A stretch of 15,911 nt of DNA, from NCBI GenBank assembly GCA_905372265.1, contig CAJPOL010000035.1, positions 1 through 15,911 on the forward strand. The letters are read 5' to 3'. Positions 1-7,932 of this stretch are shown here, in pieces. A program made the position numbers and the translations under genes. How positions within the stretch are numbered: the first letter of the stretch is position 1; each line of letters starts with the position of its first letter. Under the pieces are notes generated by a model. That model saw only the letters and a program-made list of their open reading frames with translations, was not told the origin of the DNA and did not search any database. The stretch comes from an uncultured Treponema sp. GTDB lineage: Bacteria; Spirochaetota; Spirochaetia; Treponematales; Treponemataceae.

Positions 1-7
1 TTAAATT

Positions 8-25
8 CCGACCGTTCGGTTTTTT
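8..25 (+). terminator. Possible short intrinsic terminator of an upstream gene
   Basis: CCGA (8-11) and TCGG (16-19) can pair around a CCGT loop, and six T residues follow directly (20-25). This is the layout of a rho-independent terminator on the plus strand, but a four-pair stem is weak. No plus-strand gene ending here is visible within the window. Confidence 0.25.
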
Positions 26-71
26 ATAATATCTTTTATCTGTTATTTTGTCAAGTGGAGTGATACAATAA

Positions 72-317
72 AAGTGCAGTGCCAAAATTGCCGAAAAAGA
101 GAGGATGAAAGAATATATGTTGCTGCAAGCATTTGAAATGGATGCGCGGAAAGACGGCATACAGCAGGGTATACAACAAGGTAAATCGATCGGTCTTGCC
201 GAAGGTGCCCGCAAAAAAGCGTTTGAAACGGCTCAGTTTATGAAGCAAGCAAATTGCGATATATCATTTATTGCACAGGCAACCGGCCTAAGCGAGCGAG
301 AAATAGGATATTTATAA
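72..317 (+). pseudogene. C-terminal remnant of an Rpn-family (PD-(D/E)XK) nuclease/putative transposase
   Basis: The frame is open from just after a stop at 69-71 to TAA at 315-317. From the ATG at 105 it encodes 70 residues with the tandem motif GIQQGIQQG followed by a Lys/Ala-rich helix and an ending like FMKQANCDISFIAQATGLSEREI. That pattern (charged helix, GIxxG repeats, helix ending in TGLS-EEI) is typical of the C-terminus of Rpn-family recombination-promoting nucleases, which are abundant in Treponema. The catalytic N-terminal nuclease domain is absent. A neighbouring frame upstream of position 70 reads SDTIK-like residues that resemble the part of such proteins just before this helix, so a frameshift is possible. 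The ATG at 105 abuts the GAGAGG and has no proper SD spacing; the ATG at 117 is better spaced. The gene runs convergently into lldP with only 4 bases between the two stops. I read it as a decayed fragment; a translated small protein is less likely. Confidence 0.6.
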
Positions 318-321
318 TTTC

Positions 322-1866
322 TTACGGCCAAAAGATGACACCTGCGATGCAAATCAGTCCGGCCAGTAGCGTGTAGAGGATAAAATACTTACCGACGGCA
401 GACAGGATTGTACTTTCTGACCCCGATGCATTGATGGCTCCCGCCCCTATCGCAATTGTCTGCGGACATACCATTTTCCCGATACCTGCGCCCATAACAT
501 TGGCGGCCGTAATCCAATACGGATCCAGATGAAGCGAGAGCGCTGTCTCAAGCTGCAAATTGCCGAATAGAACACAGGTAGAAGTTCCCGATCCGGTAAT
601 AAAAGCTCCCAGTATACCGATAAACGGTGCGACAAACGGATATACGGGGCCGGCAGCAACAACCGCCAATTGCGCAATATCGGAAATCATACCGCTGTAT
701 ATCATTATTTTTGCCGTTGCCAATACCGCACAGATGGTAAGAACTGTCGGCCAATATTTTTTTACCGTCGCTTTCAGCACTGCGCCCATCTGTGTAAGAC
801 GAGCTTTCTGGATAAGACCGCCTAACAGAGCGGCGGTAAAAATCATGATGCCCGGTGTGTTTATCCAACTGAACGTAAGCGGCTTTCCCCTTGCGCCGGT
901 ATAGATCAAAACCGAGCTTTTAATACCTTTGATAGCATTGTGCAGCGGCGGAACAACGGTAGAAGTCATCATCAAAAGGATAAAGATCAATATAAACGGC
1001 GCCCATGCTTTTATACCGTCTGTTACACTGACCGCTGCGGTATGCGCATCGGATGCCTGTTCAATCGCATACTCCGCATCGGCGCTTTTTTTAAAGCAGG
1101 TAACGGCAGCTATCATACAGAGCAGTGAACATATCGCTCCAATAATATTGGGCAGCTCCGGCCCGAACATCCGCGCAAACAAAAACGACGGAACAACAAA
1201 CGATACCGAAGCGATAGTGGTGATCCGCAAAACGCCTTTCAATGCCCGTACTCCGCCGCCTGCGATGACAACCGCTAAAAACGGCGAAATAGACGTAATA
1301 AGCGCCTGTATCAGCGATACATTCACGGAAAGGGGAATAATATCAAGCCCCGTTATGGAAGCCAGTGTAGCAGTTGGTACGCCTACGGAACCGAAACCGG
1401 TCGGCGTTGTGTTCATTACAAGACATGCGGTTACCGCCCGTATAGGATCAAGACCTAACCCAGCAAGCATCGAAGCAGGGATCGCAACAGCCGTACCGAA
1501 GCCTGCCATCCCTTCCATAAAATTGCCGAAACCCCATCCGATAATCAGCACGAGTATCCGTTTATCATTGGAAATTCCTGCAAGCATTTTTTTTATCACC
1601 GCCATAGCGCCGGTTTCCAGCGTTAAGTGATATGTAAACAGAGCGGCAATTATGACAAGACAGATCGGCCACAGTGCAGTCATTATTCCTTCGCAGGCGG
1701 CTGTTACAGTGTTGAGCGGCGAGAGCTTCCAATAAAAAAGGGCTAAGGCGGCGGTAATCAGCAATGCAATACCGCATGCTTTATGGCTCGGCATTTTGAG
1801 CCGGCTCAACGAGACGATAAGCCATGCAATCGGCAGCATCGCAAGAAGACATTTTAAAACCAACAT
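322..1866 (-). CDS. lldP: L-lactate permease (LctP/LldP family)
   Basis: The 514-residue protein is hydrophobic along nearly its whole length, with roughly a dozen or more predicted membrane helices, matching the usual size of lactate permeases (about 500-550). Family hallmarks are the glycine-rich block EGMAGFGTAVAIPAS (residues 118-132), a TPTGFGSVGVPT segment soon after, and a C-terminal GIGKMVCPQTIAIGAGAI block. The family imports L-lactate, and often D-lactate or glycolate, in symport with H+ in the cytoplasmic membrane. The start is ATG with AAAAGG a few bases upstream. The gene lies 13 bases downstream of the FAD subunit gene in the same direction, so it is probably the last gene of the operon. 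No clear terminator follows; the convergent nuclease remnant begins 4 bases beyond its stop. Substrate choice between lactate and a related 2-hydroxy acid cannot be fixed from sequence. Confidence 0.9.
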   Translation of the reverse strand: MLVLKCLLAMLPIAWLIVSLSRLKMPSHKACGIALLITAALALFYWKLSPLNTVTAACEGIMTALWPICLVIIAALFTYHLTLETGAMAVIKKMLAGISNDKRILVLIIGWGFGNFMEGMAGFGTAVAIPASMLAGLGLDPIRAVTACLVMNTTPTGFGSVGVPTATLASITGLDIIPLSVNVSLIQALITSISPFLAVVIAGGGVRALKGVLRITTIASVSFVVPSFLFARMFGPELPNIIGAICSLLCMIAAVTCFKKSADAEYAIEQASDAHTAAVSVTDGIKAWAPFILIFILLMMTSTVVPPLHNAIKGIKSSVLIYTGARGKPLTFSWINTPGIMIFTAALLGGLIQKARLTQMGAVLKATVKKYWPTVLTICAVLATAKIMIYSGMISDIAQLAVVAAGPVYPFVAPFIGILGAFITGSGTSTCVLFGNLQLETALSLHLDPYWITAANVMGAGIGKMVCPQTIAIGAGAINASGSESTILSAVGKYFILYTLLAGLICIAGVIFWP

Positions 1867-1879
1867 AGCGGAAACCTTT

Positions 1880-2716
1880 TCATGTCAAAATATACAAACT
1901 CTTTTCGATAAGATTAAAAAAACAGCTGCGCTGAAAATCGGATGCAAAAGCGACGCCGGAAAAAATCCGTTCTGTTTCGTTCATTAAAGAAGATATGGTG
2001 CGGGAATCAATCGGAAGACCTTTCCCCGTAAGCAGGTTTTCAAATTCTTTGCTCTTTATCGGAGATGAACTGCCGAATAGCATCTTTACATCCGCGAGCA
2101 GATTTTTTTGAATGCGGGCAAGGAATACAAATGAAGCGGTATCTTGAGCGATGTGCCCGATAGGTCCAAGCCGTTTATACTGATAGAGCGACCATTCTTC
2201 AAACGGAACACGGATACGGAGGATAATATGAGCGGTATGCCGCAGCACATTGCTGCTCTCGTCACAATACCTGCTGAGCGGTATCCAAAACAGTTCCTTA
2301 CGGGTACGTATCTCAATTTTAGCATCAAGAGCAATGAGCGGAATAAGGCATGAGTTCTTTATGGGAGCTCCGGCGATATTCCCTCCGATAGTGGCAAGTG
2401 CACGTATACCCGGATTTGCTGCAAGAGCGATAGCGGAGCGAAGTACTTCGGGAATTTTATTTTTTCCAAGTGAAAGAATGGTACCAAGCGTCGCTGCCGC
2501 ACCGAAATCAATAAACCGTTCCCGCTTTACCACCGCATCCAATTCAGGGATGTTTTTCAACAGTACAGCGGATTGCGGCAAGCCGATACGGTCGCTGCGG
2601 CAGCCTTTGAGTAATCCGGTAGTACCGGCAAGCGGCGTAATATCCGTGATATTCTGCATGAGCGTATGCAGCTCTGCAATATTTTTTGCGGTGTACAGTA
2701 CGGTATCATTTTTCAC
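1880..2716 (-). CDS. FAD-binding subunit of a xanthine dehydrogenase/CO dehydrogenase-type molybdenum hydroxylase
   Basis: This 278-residue protein matches the medium (FAD) subunit of the molybdenum hydroxylase family (usual length 270-300). The first FAD-contact loop reads PLAGTTGLL (28-36, usual form AGGTDLL), and the second is the well-kept ATIGGNIAG (108-116). The subunit passes electrons from the iron-sulphur subunit to NAD+ or another acceptor through FAD, in the cytoplasm. The start is GTG at 2716, preceded at about 9 bases by AAGGA, and it overlaps the end of the iron-sulphur gene by 11 bases, indicating translational coupling. The segment after the GGN loop (APIKNSC) departs from the common NASPAAD form, so some divergence is present. 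The order large-FeS-FAD is one of several found in the family. The family call is firm; the substrate of the complex is unknown. Confidence 0.85.
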   Translation of the reverse strand: MKNDTVLYTAKNIAELHTLMQNITDITPLAGTTGLLKGCRSDRIGLPQSAVLLKNIPELDAVVKRERFIDFGAAATLGTILSLGKNKIPEVLRSAIALAANPGIRALATIGGNIAGAPIKNSCLIPLIALDAKIEIRTRKELFWIPLSRYCDESSNVLRHTAHIILRIRVPFEEWSLYQYKRLGPIGHIAQDTASFVFLARIQKNLLADVKMLFGSSSPIKSKEFENLLTGKGLPIDSRTISSLMNETERIFSGVAFASDFQRSCFFNLIEKSLYILT

Positions 2717-3185
2717 GGCGTTTGTTCCTTTTCAGCCTGCATACCCGCTTTATCGCGGCAATAATGGAGTCGATGTCGGTACACCGGCAGACCGTTCCGA
2801 TATAGGCACTGCGGATAGAATCCTCAGAAGGATTGCCGTACTTATGAAGGAGTGCGTATGCAGTTAAAAGGGTCGAAGCATTGCAAAATCCGCACAGCGT
2901 AATTCCCTCCGTCTCAAAAGCGGTCATAATGTCGCGATAGTCCGGCAGCGTTGTCAGCCATTCGAGAGTCATCAGGTTTTTCCCTTCAGCGGCAAATACC
3001 GGAAGCATACAGGACGGAACGGGATGATCGTCAAGCAGGATCGTACAGGAACCGCAGATACCCTGCATACAGTTCTTTTTCATACTTTGAAGCCCGAATT
3101 CACGGCGCAGCACATTTACCAGCCGCTCATCCGCTTCCGCCTCAATCTCCACCGGCAGGGCATTTAGCCGAAAGTGCACTTTCAT
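2706..3185 (-). CDS. 2x[2Fe-2S] iron-sulphur subunit of a xanthine dehydrogenase-type molybdenum hydroxylase
   Basis: The 159-residue protein has the two-domain build of the small subunit of the family (usually 150-170). The N-terminal plant-ferredoxin-type cluster is held by Cys39, Cys44, Cys47 and Cys59 (NCMQGICGSC...C). The C-terminal helical cluster is held by Cys98 and Cys101 (CGFC) and Cys133 and Cys135 (CRC). All eight ligands are present, so electron transfer from the large subunit to FAD should be possible. The residues after CGFC are NAS where TPG is common. ATG at 3185 lies one base after the TAA of the large-subunit gene, with AAAGGGG upstream as SD, and its 3' end overlaps the FAD gene. 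The tail is strongly basic (KRVCRLKRNKRREK), which is slightly unusual. Confidence 0.9.
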   Translation of the reverse strand: MKVHFRLNALPVEIEAEADERLVNVLRREFGLQSMKKNCMQGICGSCTILLDDHPVPSCMLPVFAAEGKNLMTLEWLTTLPDYRDIMTAFETEGITLCGFCNASTLLTAYALLHKYGNPSEDSIRSAYIGTVCRCTDIDSIIAAIKRVCRLKRNKRREK

Positions 3186-3186
3186 A

Positions 3187-5205
3187 TTATTTTTGCCCCT
3201 TTAGCGTATTGAATATGTCTTGCGGAAGTACCGGTACGGCTTCTATCCGCGCCGGTACGCTCAATAAAATTTGATTTAATGCGGCAAGATAGGCAGCGGG
3301 CACAATATTGATTGCAATAGAGTCAAAAGCGCTCATCAGTGTTTCCCGTTCCAAAATATACACGGAAGCCTCAGGCGTCTCCTCCGGTAAAATCATCCGG
3401 TACTCTGAAAGAGGAAGCTCAACGCCGCCTGAATCAGTATACCGCAAAGACTCCTTACAGGTTTTGGAGATTGCTGCGGCAATATTTTTACGCAGATAAC
3501 TCAGTGTTTGTTTCCGATCATAGATTTTTCCCGGACTGCATGCAAACCAAATGCCGAGTATGCGCACACCGTAACAGACCGGGTCCAATTCAAGCTCGAC
3601 GATACATGCTGCAGGCGTCTTTGAGATAAAAGCCGCTGTGTCAGCTCCTTCCGCAAGCGGCGCCCGATAACTGCGCGAAACGCCGATAGGCAGCGGATTG
3701 CGGAAGCGCTGATCTTGTAAGTCCGCAAGACATTGTTCAACAAGCGGCAAAACAATACTGACGGTATTTCCTGCCGTATCAGGGCCTGTATCATTCATAT
3801 CAGCTGTCGTCAAACCGATAAACATAATATCATCTTCCGCAATTTCCAGCTTGCTTGCTGCAAGTTTGCGGATTATTTTCCGTGTCCGGTTCGACATCGG
3901 CTCCGCTTTAACCGACAGTTTATTATGGACATCCAAATCCATTGTTACCGTATAGGTAAAATCGGCAGCGCATCCGCTATGCTGAAAACCGATCGCAAGC
4001 CCGATCCCGCGCCACCGTCCGTCATGAGCGTCCTTTTTTGTCTGATTAAAGACATGATAGGCCGCATACTTACGTGAGAAATTGCTTTCCGTTGTTAAAA
4101 GATGTAATACATTTGAAAAAACACCCGTATATGCATCAACGGTGTTTTCAAGCCGCCACTCCGCAGGCGAAATGTGATTCTCTAATATAATTTTATCAAT
4201 ATGATGTTCCAAGGCATTGGCGGTATAGCTGTCCCCCCAGCCCTCAAAAATATCGGTAAAGCCCTGCGGCGTTTTTAAACCGACCGCTTCTATCCGGTAA
4301 TGCGGGATACGGTACGCTCCGAGCGCCGTTACGGTCATTTGCCTTAAAACTTTCCGAATAAGCGGCGCAAAGGCGCCCGCATGTACAATGATAAAAATAT
4401 GCATCGCCGCTATCGATTTTTTCTCCGATAGAGCCGACCGGTGCTGTATCAGGATTTCAGGCGTTTTCGGAACATCGGCGAGGCTTTCCTCCGCAGAAAG
4501 CGAGAGCACGGTTGTCTTGTTTGAACGAACTGCCGCAACAGCGCATTGGCAGGCTAAAAGCGACGGATACCAGAGAAGTTCATTAAACGCCTCGCCGACT
4601 TGGGTAGGGTACACCACAATGCGTTCTTCTTCGATACCGGTCGCTTTGGAAACCGCCGTGCGGACATGGCCGGGCCATTGTGTCGGTATATATACTGCAA
4701 GACCATCTTCTTGGATAACGGTAATAGCGGAAAACGGTTCGGAGCGGGCAGCATACTGAGGAGCAGTCTTCCATGAAGAATAAACCACCGAATGGGCAGT
4801 CTCAAAAATCATATCGGTATCTTCGGTGGAGCGTACTTCTTTTGCAATCACCGGATAGTCAAAAAAATAGCCGGTTTTTTCCTCAAAGCTGTCTACCGGT
4901 ACCGGTTCAATCTCAATGCTGATGTTGTTCCGCAAGTTCTCAAGAACCGGCATATCTTCACCGGCTAAAATCCCGATGGCTTGTCCTTGATACGACACTT
5001 CTTCTTCCGCAAAAAGCGGTACTTCACTTTCAAATACTGCAAGCATTTTTTGACCGGGTATTTCAGCCGCAGTATAAAACGTATAGCCTTCAGGTAAATC
5101 GGGGAGTTTTATCGCAGAGATGATTCCCGATTGCACCGGAGAGCGGAGAATGACTGCATACTGCTGACCTTCAAATTGAAGATCTGAAACAAACTGTTCA
5201 ATCAT
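3187..5205 (-). CDS. Divergent large subunit of the xanthine dehydrogenase/aldehyde oxidase family, lacking the usual molybdopterin motifs
   Basis: This 672-residue protein (from the ATG at 5205; a TTG lies just before it at 5208) is recognisable as the molybdenum-binding subunit by its N-terminal a/b-hammerhead segment. RSPVQSGIISAIKLP is followed by TAAEIPG and VSYQGQAIGILAGE, with TQWPGHVRTAVSKATG after that, then GAYRIPHYRIEAVG and the C-terminal NIVPAAYLAALNQ. It is shorter than most members (about 750-790). Normally diagnostic signatures are missing: GGGFGGK is replaced by TQVGEAFNELLW (about 201-212), RGFGxPQ by EGWGDSYT, the GQG block by EPMSNRT, and the GVGE segment with the catalytic glutamate by LMSAFDSIAIN near residue 624. 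The frame is intact and well integrated: 6 bases after the aminotransferase stop and one base before the iron-sulphur gene. It could be a divergent enzyme, a cofactor-free scaffold or a decaying gene. The family is fairly sure; a catalytic role is not. Confidence 0.75.
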   Translation of the reverse strand: MIEQFVSDLQFEGQQYAVILRSPVQSGIISAIKLPDLPEGYTFYTAAEIPGQKMLAVFESEVPLFAEEEVSYQGQAIGILAGEDMPVLENLRNNISIEIEPVPVDSFEEKTGYFFDYPVIAKEVRSTEDTDMIFETAHSVVYSSWKTAPQYAARSEPFSAITVIQEDGLAVYIPTQWPGHVRTAVSKATGIEEERIVVYPTQVGEAFNELLWYPSLLACQCAVAAVRSNKTTVLSLSAEESLADVPKTPEILIQHRSALSEKKSIAAMHIFIIVHAGAFAPLIRKVLRQMTVTALGAYRIPHYRIEAVGLKTPQGFTDIFEGWGDSYTANALEHHIDKIILENHISPAEWRLENTVDAYTGVFSNVLHLLTTESNFSRKYAAYHVFNQTKKDAHDGRWRGIGLAIGFQHSGCAADFTYTVTMDLDVHNKLSVKAEPMSNRTRKIIRKLAASKLEIAEDDIMFIGLTTADMNDTGPDTAGNTVSIVLPLVEQCLADLQDQRFRNPLPIGVSRSYRAPLAEGADTAAFISKTPAACIVELELDPVCYGVRILGIWFACSPGKIYDRKQTLSYLRKNIAAAISKTCKESLRYTDSGGVELPLSEYRMILPEETPEASVYILERETLMSAFDSIAINIVPAAYLAALNQILLSVPARIEAVPVLPQDIFNTLKGQK

Positions 5206-5211
5206 CAATAG

Positions 5212-6393
5212 CTACCGGCGGAACCGTTCTGCGGTGCGGATAACGGTATCAATCACATACTGTATATCATCTTCGCTCATATCAGGCCAGAACGGTAAGC
5301 TGAGGCTTTGCGCATACCGTGCAGCGGCATTGGGAAAGTCTTCCGCACGGAGATTATAGCGCTCTTTCAAGAAAGTAAAGGCAAAGTGAGGGATAAAATG
5401 CACGGAAATGCCCAGTCCCTGTTCCTGCAATGCGCGGGCAAAATCATCCCGTCCGATCGAAAGGGTTTCGGGCACAAGCCGCACTATGTATAAATGCCAT
5501 GCGTTACCCTCACCGTCAGGCGGAACGGTAAAAAAACGGCTCTCTTTAAACGCTTTGGTAAACTGCTCGGCAATTTTCTTCCGTTTACGGTAAAACGATT
5601 CGGCTTTCCGTAACTGAGCTCTGCCGATGGCGGAAAGGATATCCGGTAAATTGCATTTAAATCCTTCGGCTACAACATTGTACTGCCAGCTCGCATGTTT
5701 ATCGGTATACCGGTTCCAGATCGTTCGGTTGATACCATGTGAGCGCATCAAGGTAATCCGTTCGGCGGCTTCGGGGTTACGGACACAAATCATGCCGCCC
5801 TCGCCTGTCGTAATCGTCTTTGTTGCATAAAAGGAGAATACCCCTGCATCACCGAACGTTCCCCCATAGCCTTCTTTCGTTTGCGAAGGGAACGCATGAG
5901 CGGCATCTTCAATGACGGCAACGTTATACCGGCGGGCAAGGCTGCACAGCGCTTTCATATCGCAGAGATTCCCCGCAATGTGAATAGGCACAATCGCTTT
6001 GATACTCGGGTCTTTTTTTAGGCAGTCCTCCACTTTTTCAGGATCGATGCTGTAGGAATCTGCTGCAATATCGGCATAGACGACTTCTCCGCCGAGATGC
6101 AAAGCGCTCGTTGCTGTTGAAACAAAGGTATACGGACTCGTTAGTATTTTAGCGCCTTCCTTTATGCCGAACGCTTCCATCGCAAGCATAAGCCCGTTTG
6201 AAGCCGAGTTCACGGCAAGCGCATGAGGGGTATGGACAAACGCTGCAAATTCTTTTTCAAAGGCAAGCGTCTCCGGACCGGTAGTCAGCCAGCCCGAATG
6301 CAGCACGCGCAGCATCCCCTCTTCTTCGGTTGAATCAAAAGACGGTCTAAAAAAAGGAATATCCCGCACAGTGCCTCTAGTTTCCGTACTCAT
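5212..6393 (-). CDS. DegT/DnrJ/EryC1/StrS-family PLP-dependent sugar aminotransferase
   Basis: The 393-residue protein has the normal length and motifs of the DegT family. They include FFRPSF and a GWLTTGPET segment near the N-terminus, NSASNGLMLAM (62-72) for phosphate binding, SPYTFVSTATSALHLGG (86-102), and the cofactor aspartate in IEDAAHAFPS (161-170). FYATKTITTGEGG (188-200) carries the predicted PLP lysine, Lys192. Such enzymes transfer an amino group from glutamate to a 4-keto (or 3-keto) nucleotide sugar. Its start overlaps the end of the CapD-like dehydratase gene by 17 bases, with GAGGAG five bases before the ATG. The natural reading is that the two act in sequence, making a UDP-4-amino-4,6-dideoxy-hexose as PglF and PglE do in bacillosamine synthesis. 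No acetyltransferase or glycosyltransferase follows, so the end product is unknown. Confidence 0.88.
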   Translation of the reverse strand: MSTETRGTVRDIPFFRPSFDSTEEEGMLRVLHSGWLTTGPETLAFEKEFAAFVHTPHALAVNSASNGLMLAMEAFGIKEGAKILTSPYTFVSTATSALHLGGEVVYADIAADSYSIDPEKVEDCLKKDPSIKAIVPIHIAGNLCDMKALCSLARRYNVAVIEDAAHAFPSQTKEGYGGTFGDAGVFSFYATKTITTGEGGMICVRNPEAAERITLMRSHGINRTIWNRYTDKHASWQYNVVAEGFKCNLPDILSAIGRAQLRKAESFYRKRKKIAEQFTKAFKESRFFTVPPDGEGNAWHLYIVRLVPETLSIGRDDFARALQEQGLGISVHFIPHFAFTFLKERYNLRAEDFPNAAARYAQSLSLPFWPDMSEDDIQYVIDTVIRTAERFRR

Positions 6394-7885
6394 AACTGCT
6401 CCTCAATGATTCACAGACGCGGCACAGCGTCTTGATAAGATAATCTTTATTCCGATAGAGATCGGGAGAATCCGACAGGCAGCATACCGGCCGTAAATCG
6501 GCAAGCAGCTTTTCAAGACCGGCAAAATCATAGGGCTGCTTATTCTTTAGGCGAAGTATTTTAGGATACTCGCTTGTTTCGGTATATTCCGTTTCTGAAA
6601 TGAGCGGTTCTTCCAGCCGCTCGCCCGGCCGGACTCCGATAATATGTACGGGAATTTCTTTGTCGGGTTCATATCCCATGTAGCGGATCAGTTGACGGGC
6701 GGTTTCTAAAATATTAACCGGCTCGCCCATATCCAACAGGTACGATTCCCCGTTGATACCGACTCCGCCTGTCTGCAAAACAAGCGAACACGCTTCGGGA
6801 ATAGTCATAAAAAAGCGCATCATATCGGGGGAAGTAACGGTAACAGGCCCGCCTTTTTTTACCTGTTCAACAAAGAGCGGAAAAATAGAACCGCGTGAAC
6901 CGAGTACATTGCCGAACCGCACAAACATGTAGGCATGCCCCTCGCTGCCGAATTTTTCTTTTATATGAGAGGCCGCATACAGTACCATTTTTTCGTTGAG
7001 CATTTTCGACACCCCGTAAATTGAAACGGGATTGACGGCCTTATCCGTTGAGATGAGCACGAAACGTTTCACCCCGTTTTCAATACAGGCGTCAAGGAGG
7101 TTTTTAGTCCCGAAGACATTATTTTCGATGACCGCTACCGGATTCGCCTCCATGAGCGGTACATGCTTATAGGCAGCCGTATGGAAAACCGCATCGCAGC
7201 GGAGCTGTTTTAGAATATACCGCATGTATTCACGGTCTTTCAGCTCTCCGACAATGGGAACGATACTCGCCTTATCGCCGACTCCTTCTTCCTGTAACAG
7301 ATGTAATTCTTTATCAATTTGGTAGATGGAGTTCTCACCGTGCCCGAATAGGTATAGCCGTTCAGCCCCCCCCGACAGCAGCTGCCGCGCAAGTTCGCTT
7401 CCGATCGAGCCGCCTGCTCCCGTAATCAGCACTCGTTTTCCGCGTAAATAGGCAAGGCTGCTCTTTAAACTGATTTTTATGGGTGTCCGCCCGAGCAAAT
7501 CCTGCGGATTTATTTCACGCGCCTGTACCAGATGCGCGGCGCCGTCAACAAGCTGAGAAATGCCCGGTAATAATTTAATAATGGTAAAACCGGCGTCTTT
7601 GACGACCGCATAGATTTCGCGGAGCCGTTCGGCGTTGATACTCGGAATCGCAATGAGTACCTCATCCTTAGCTTCTATTCTGATAAGGCTTGCAACGTCT
7701 TGGATAGGCCCCAACACCGGAGTTCCATCAATTTTAGTACCGATTTTTTGAGGATCGTCATCAAGAAAAGCGGCAACTTTCCCGAATACTTCTTTCCGTT
7801 TTATCTCATGGGCAATCATCGTACCCGCTAAACCCGCCCCGATAATATACACAGTCGGCTGCGGCTTATTACTTGTAGCGCTCAT
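6377..7885 (-). CDS. CapD/FlaA1-type nucleotide-sugar 4,6-dehydratase (polysaccharide biosynthesis protein), soluble form
   Basis: The 502-residue protein has two Rossmann modules. The first starts at VYIIGAGLAG (12-21) and resembles the CoA-binding-like N-terminal domain of the CapD/WbpM group. The second starts at VLITGAGGSIGSELA (152-166) and is the extended short-chain dehydrogenase domain. The catalytic block STDKAVNP (279-286) is followed by YGVSK with Tyr290 and Lys294. The family removes water from UDP-GlcNAc to give a UDP-4-keto-6-deoxy sugar. Long members (about 600 residues) begin with four membrane helices, and these are absent here. Long members also usually have Met in place of the YxxxK tyrosine, which is kept here. 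The start is ATG at 7885 with TGAGGTG eight bases upstream, 47 bases after the NusG-like gene. C5 stereochemistry (retaining or inverting) cannot be decided from the sequence. Confidence 0.85.
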   Translation of the reverse strand: MSATSNKPQPTVYIIGAGLAGTMIAHEIKRKEVFGKVAAFLDDDPQKIGTKIDGTPVLGPIQDVASLIRIEAKDEVLIAIPSINAERLREIYAVVKDAGFTIIKLLPGISQLVDGAAHLVQAREINPQDLLGRTPIKISLKSSLAYLRGKRVLITGAGGSIGSELARQLLSGGAERLYLFGHGENSIYQIDKELHLLQEEGVGDKASIVPIVGELKDREYMRYILKQLRCDAVFHTAAYKHVPLMEANPVAVIENNVFGTKNLLDACIENGVKRFVLISTDKAVNPVSIYGVSKMLNEKMVLYAASHIKEKFGSEGHAYMFVRFGNVLGSRGSIFPLFVEQVKKGGPVTVTSPDMMRFFMTIPEACSLVLQTGGVGINGESYLLDMGEPVNILETARQLIRYMGYEPDKEIPVHIIGVRPGERLEEPLISETEYTETSEYPKILRLKNKQPYDFAGLEKLLADLRPVCCLSDSPDLYRNKDYLIKTLCRVCESLRSSYEYGN

Positions 7886-7932
7886 CTGCTATACACCTCA
7901 TTTTATCGCCGATACATCCGTACCGGAAGTAC

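Noticed and set aside
929..1630. 233-codon plus-strand open frame opposite lldP
   Set aside because: It is the antisense of the permease gene, rich in Ala, Ile and Pro, with no recognisable domain. The minus-strand frame has clear family motifs.
2250..2867. 205-codon plus-strand open frame opposite the FAD and FeS genes
   Set aside because: It spans the junction of two well-supported minus-strand genes and shows no domain; it is a shadow frame.
7898..7932. GGCGATAA before the CapD-like gene as a sigma-28 (flagellar) -10
   Set aside because: It has one mismatch to GCCGATAA and no TAAA-type -35 at the right distance; the gap of 47 bases is better read as an ordinary operon spacer.
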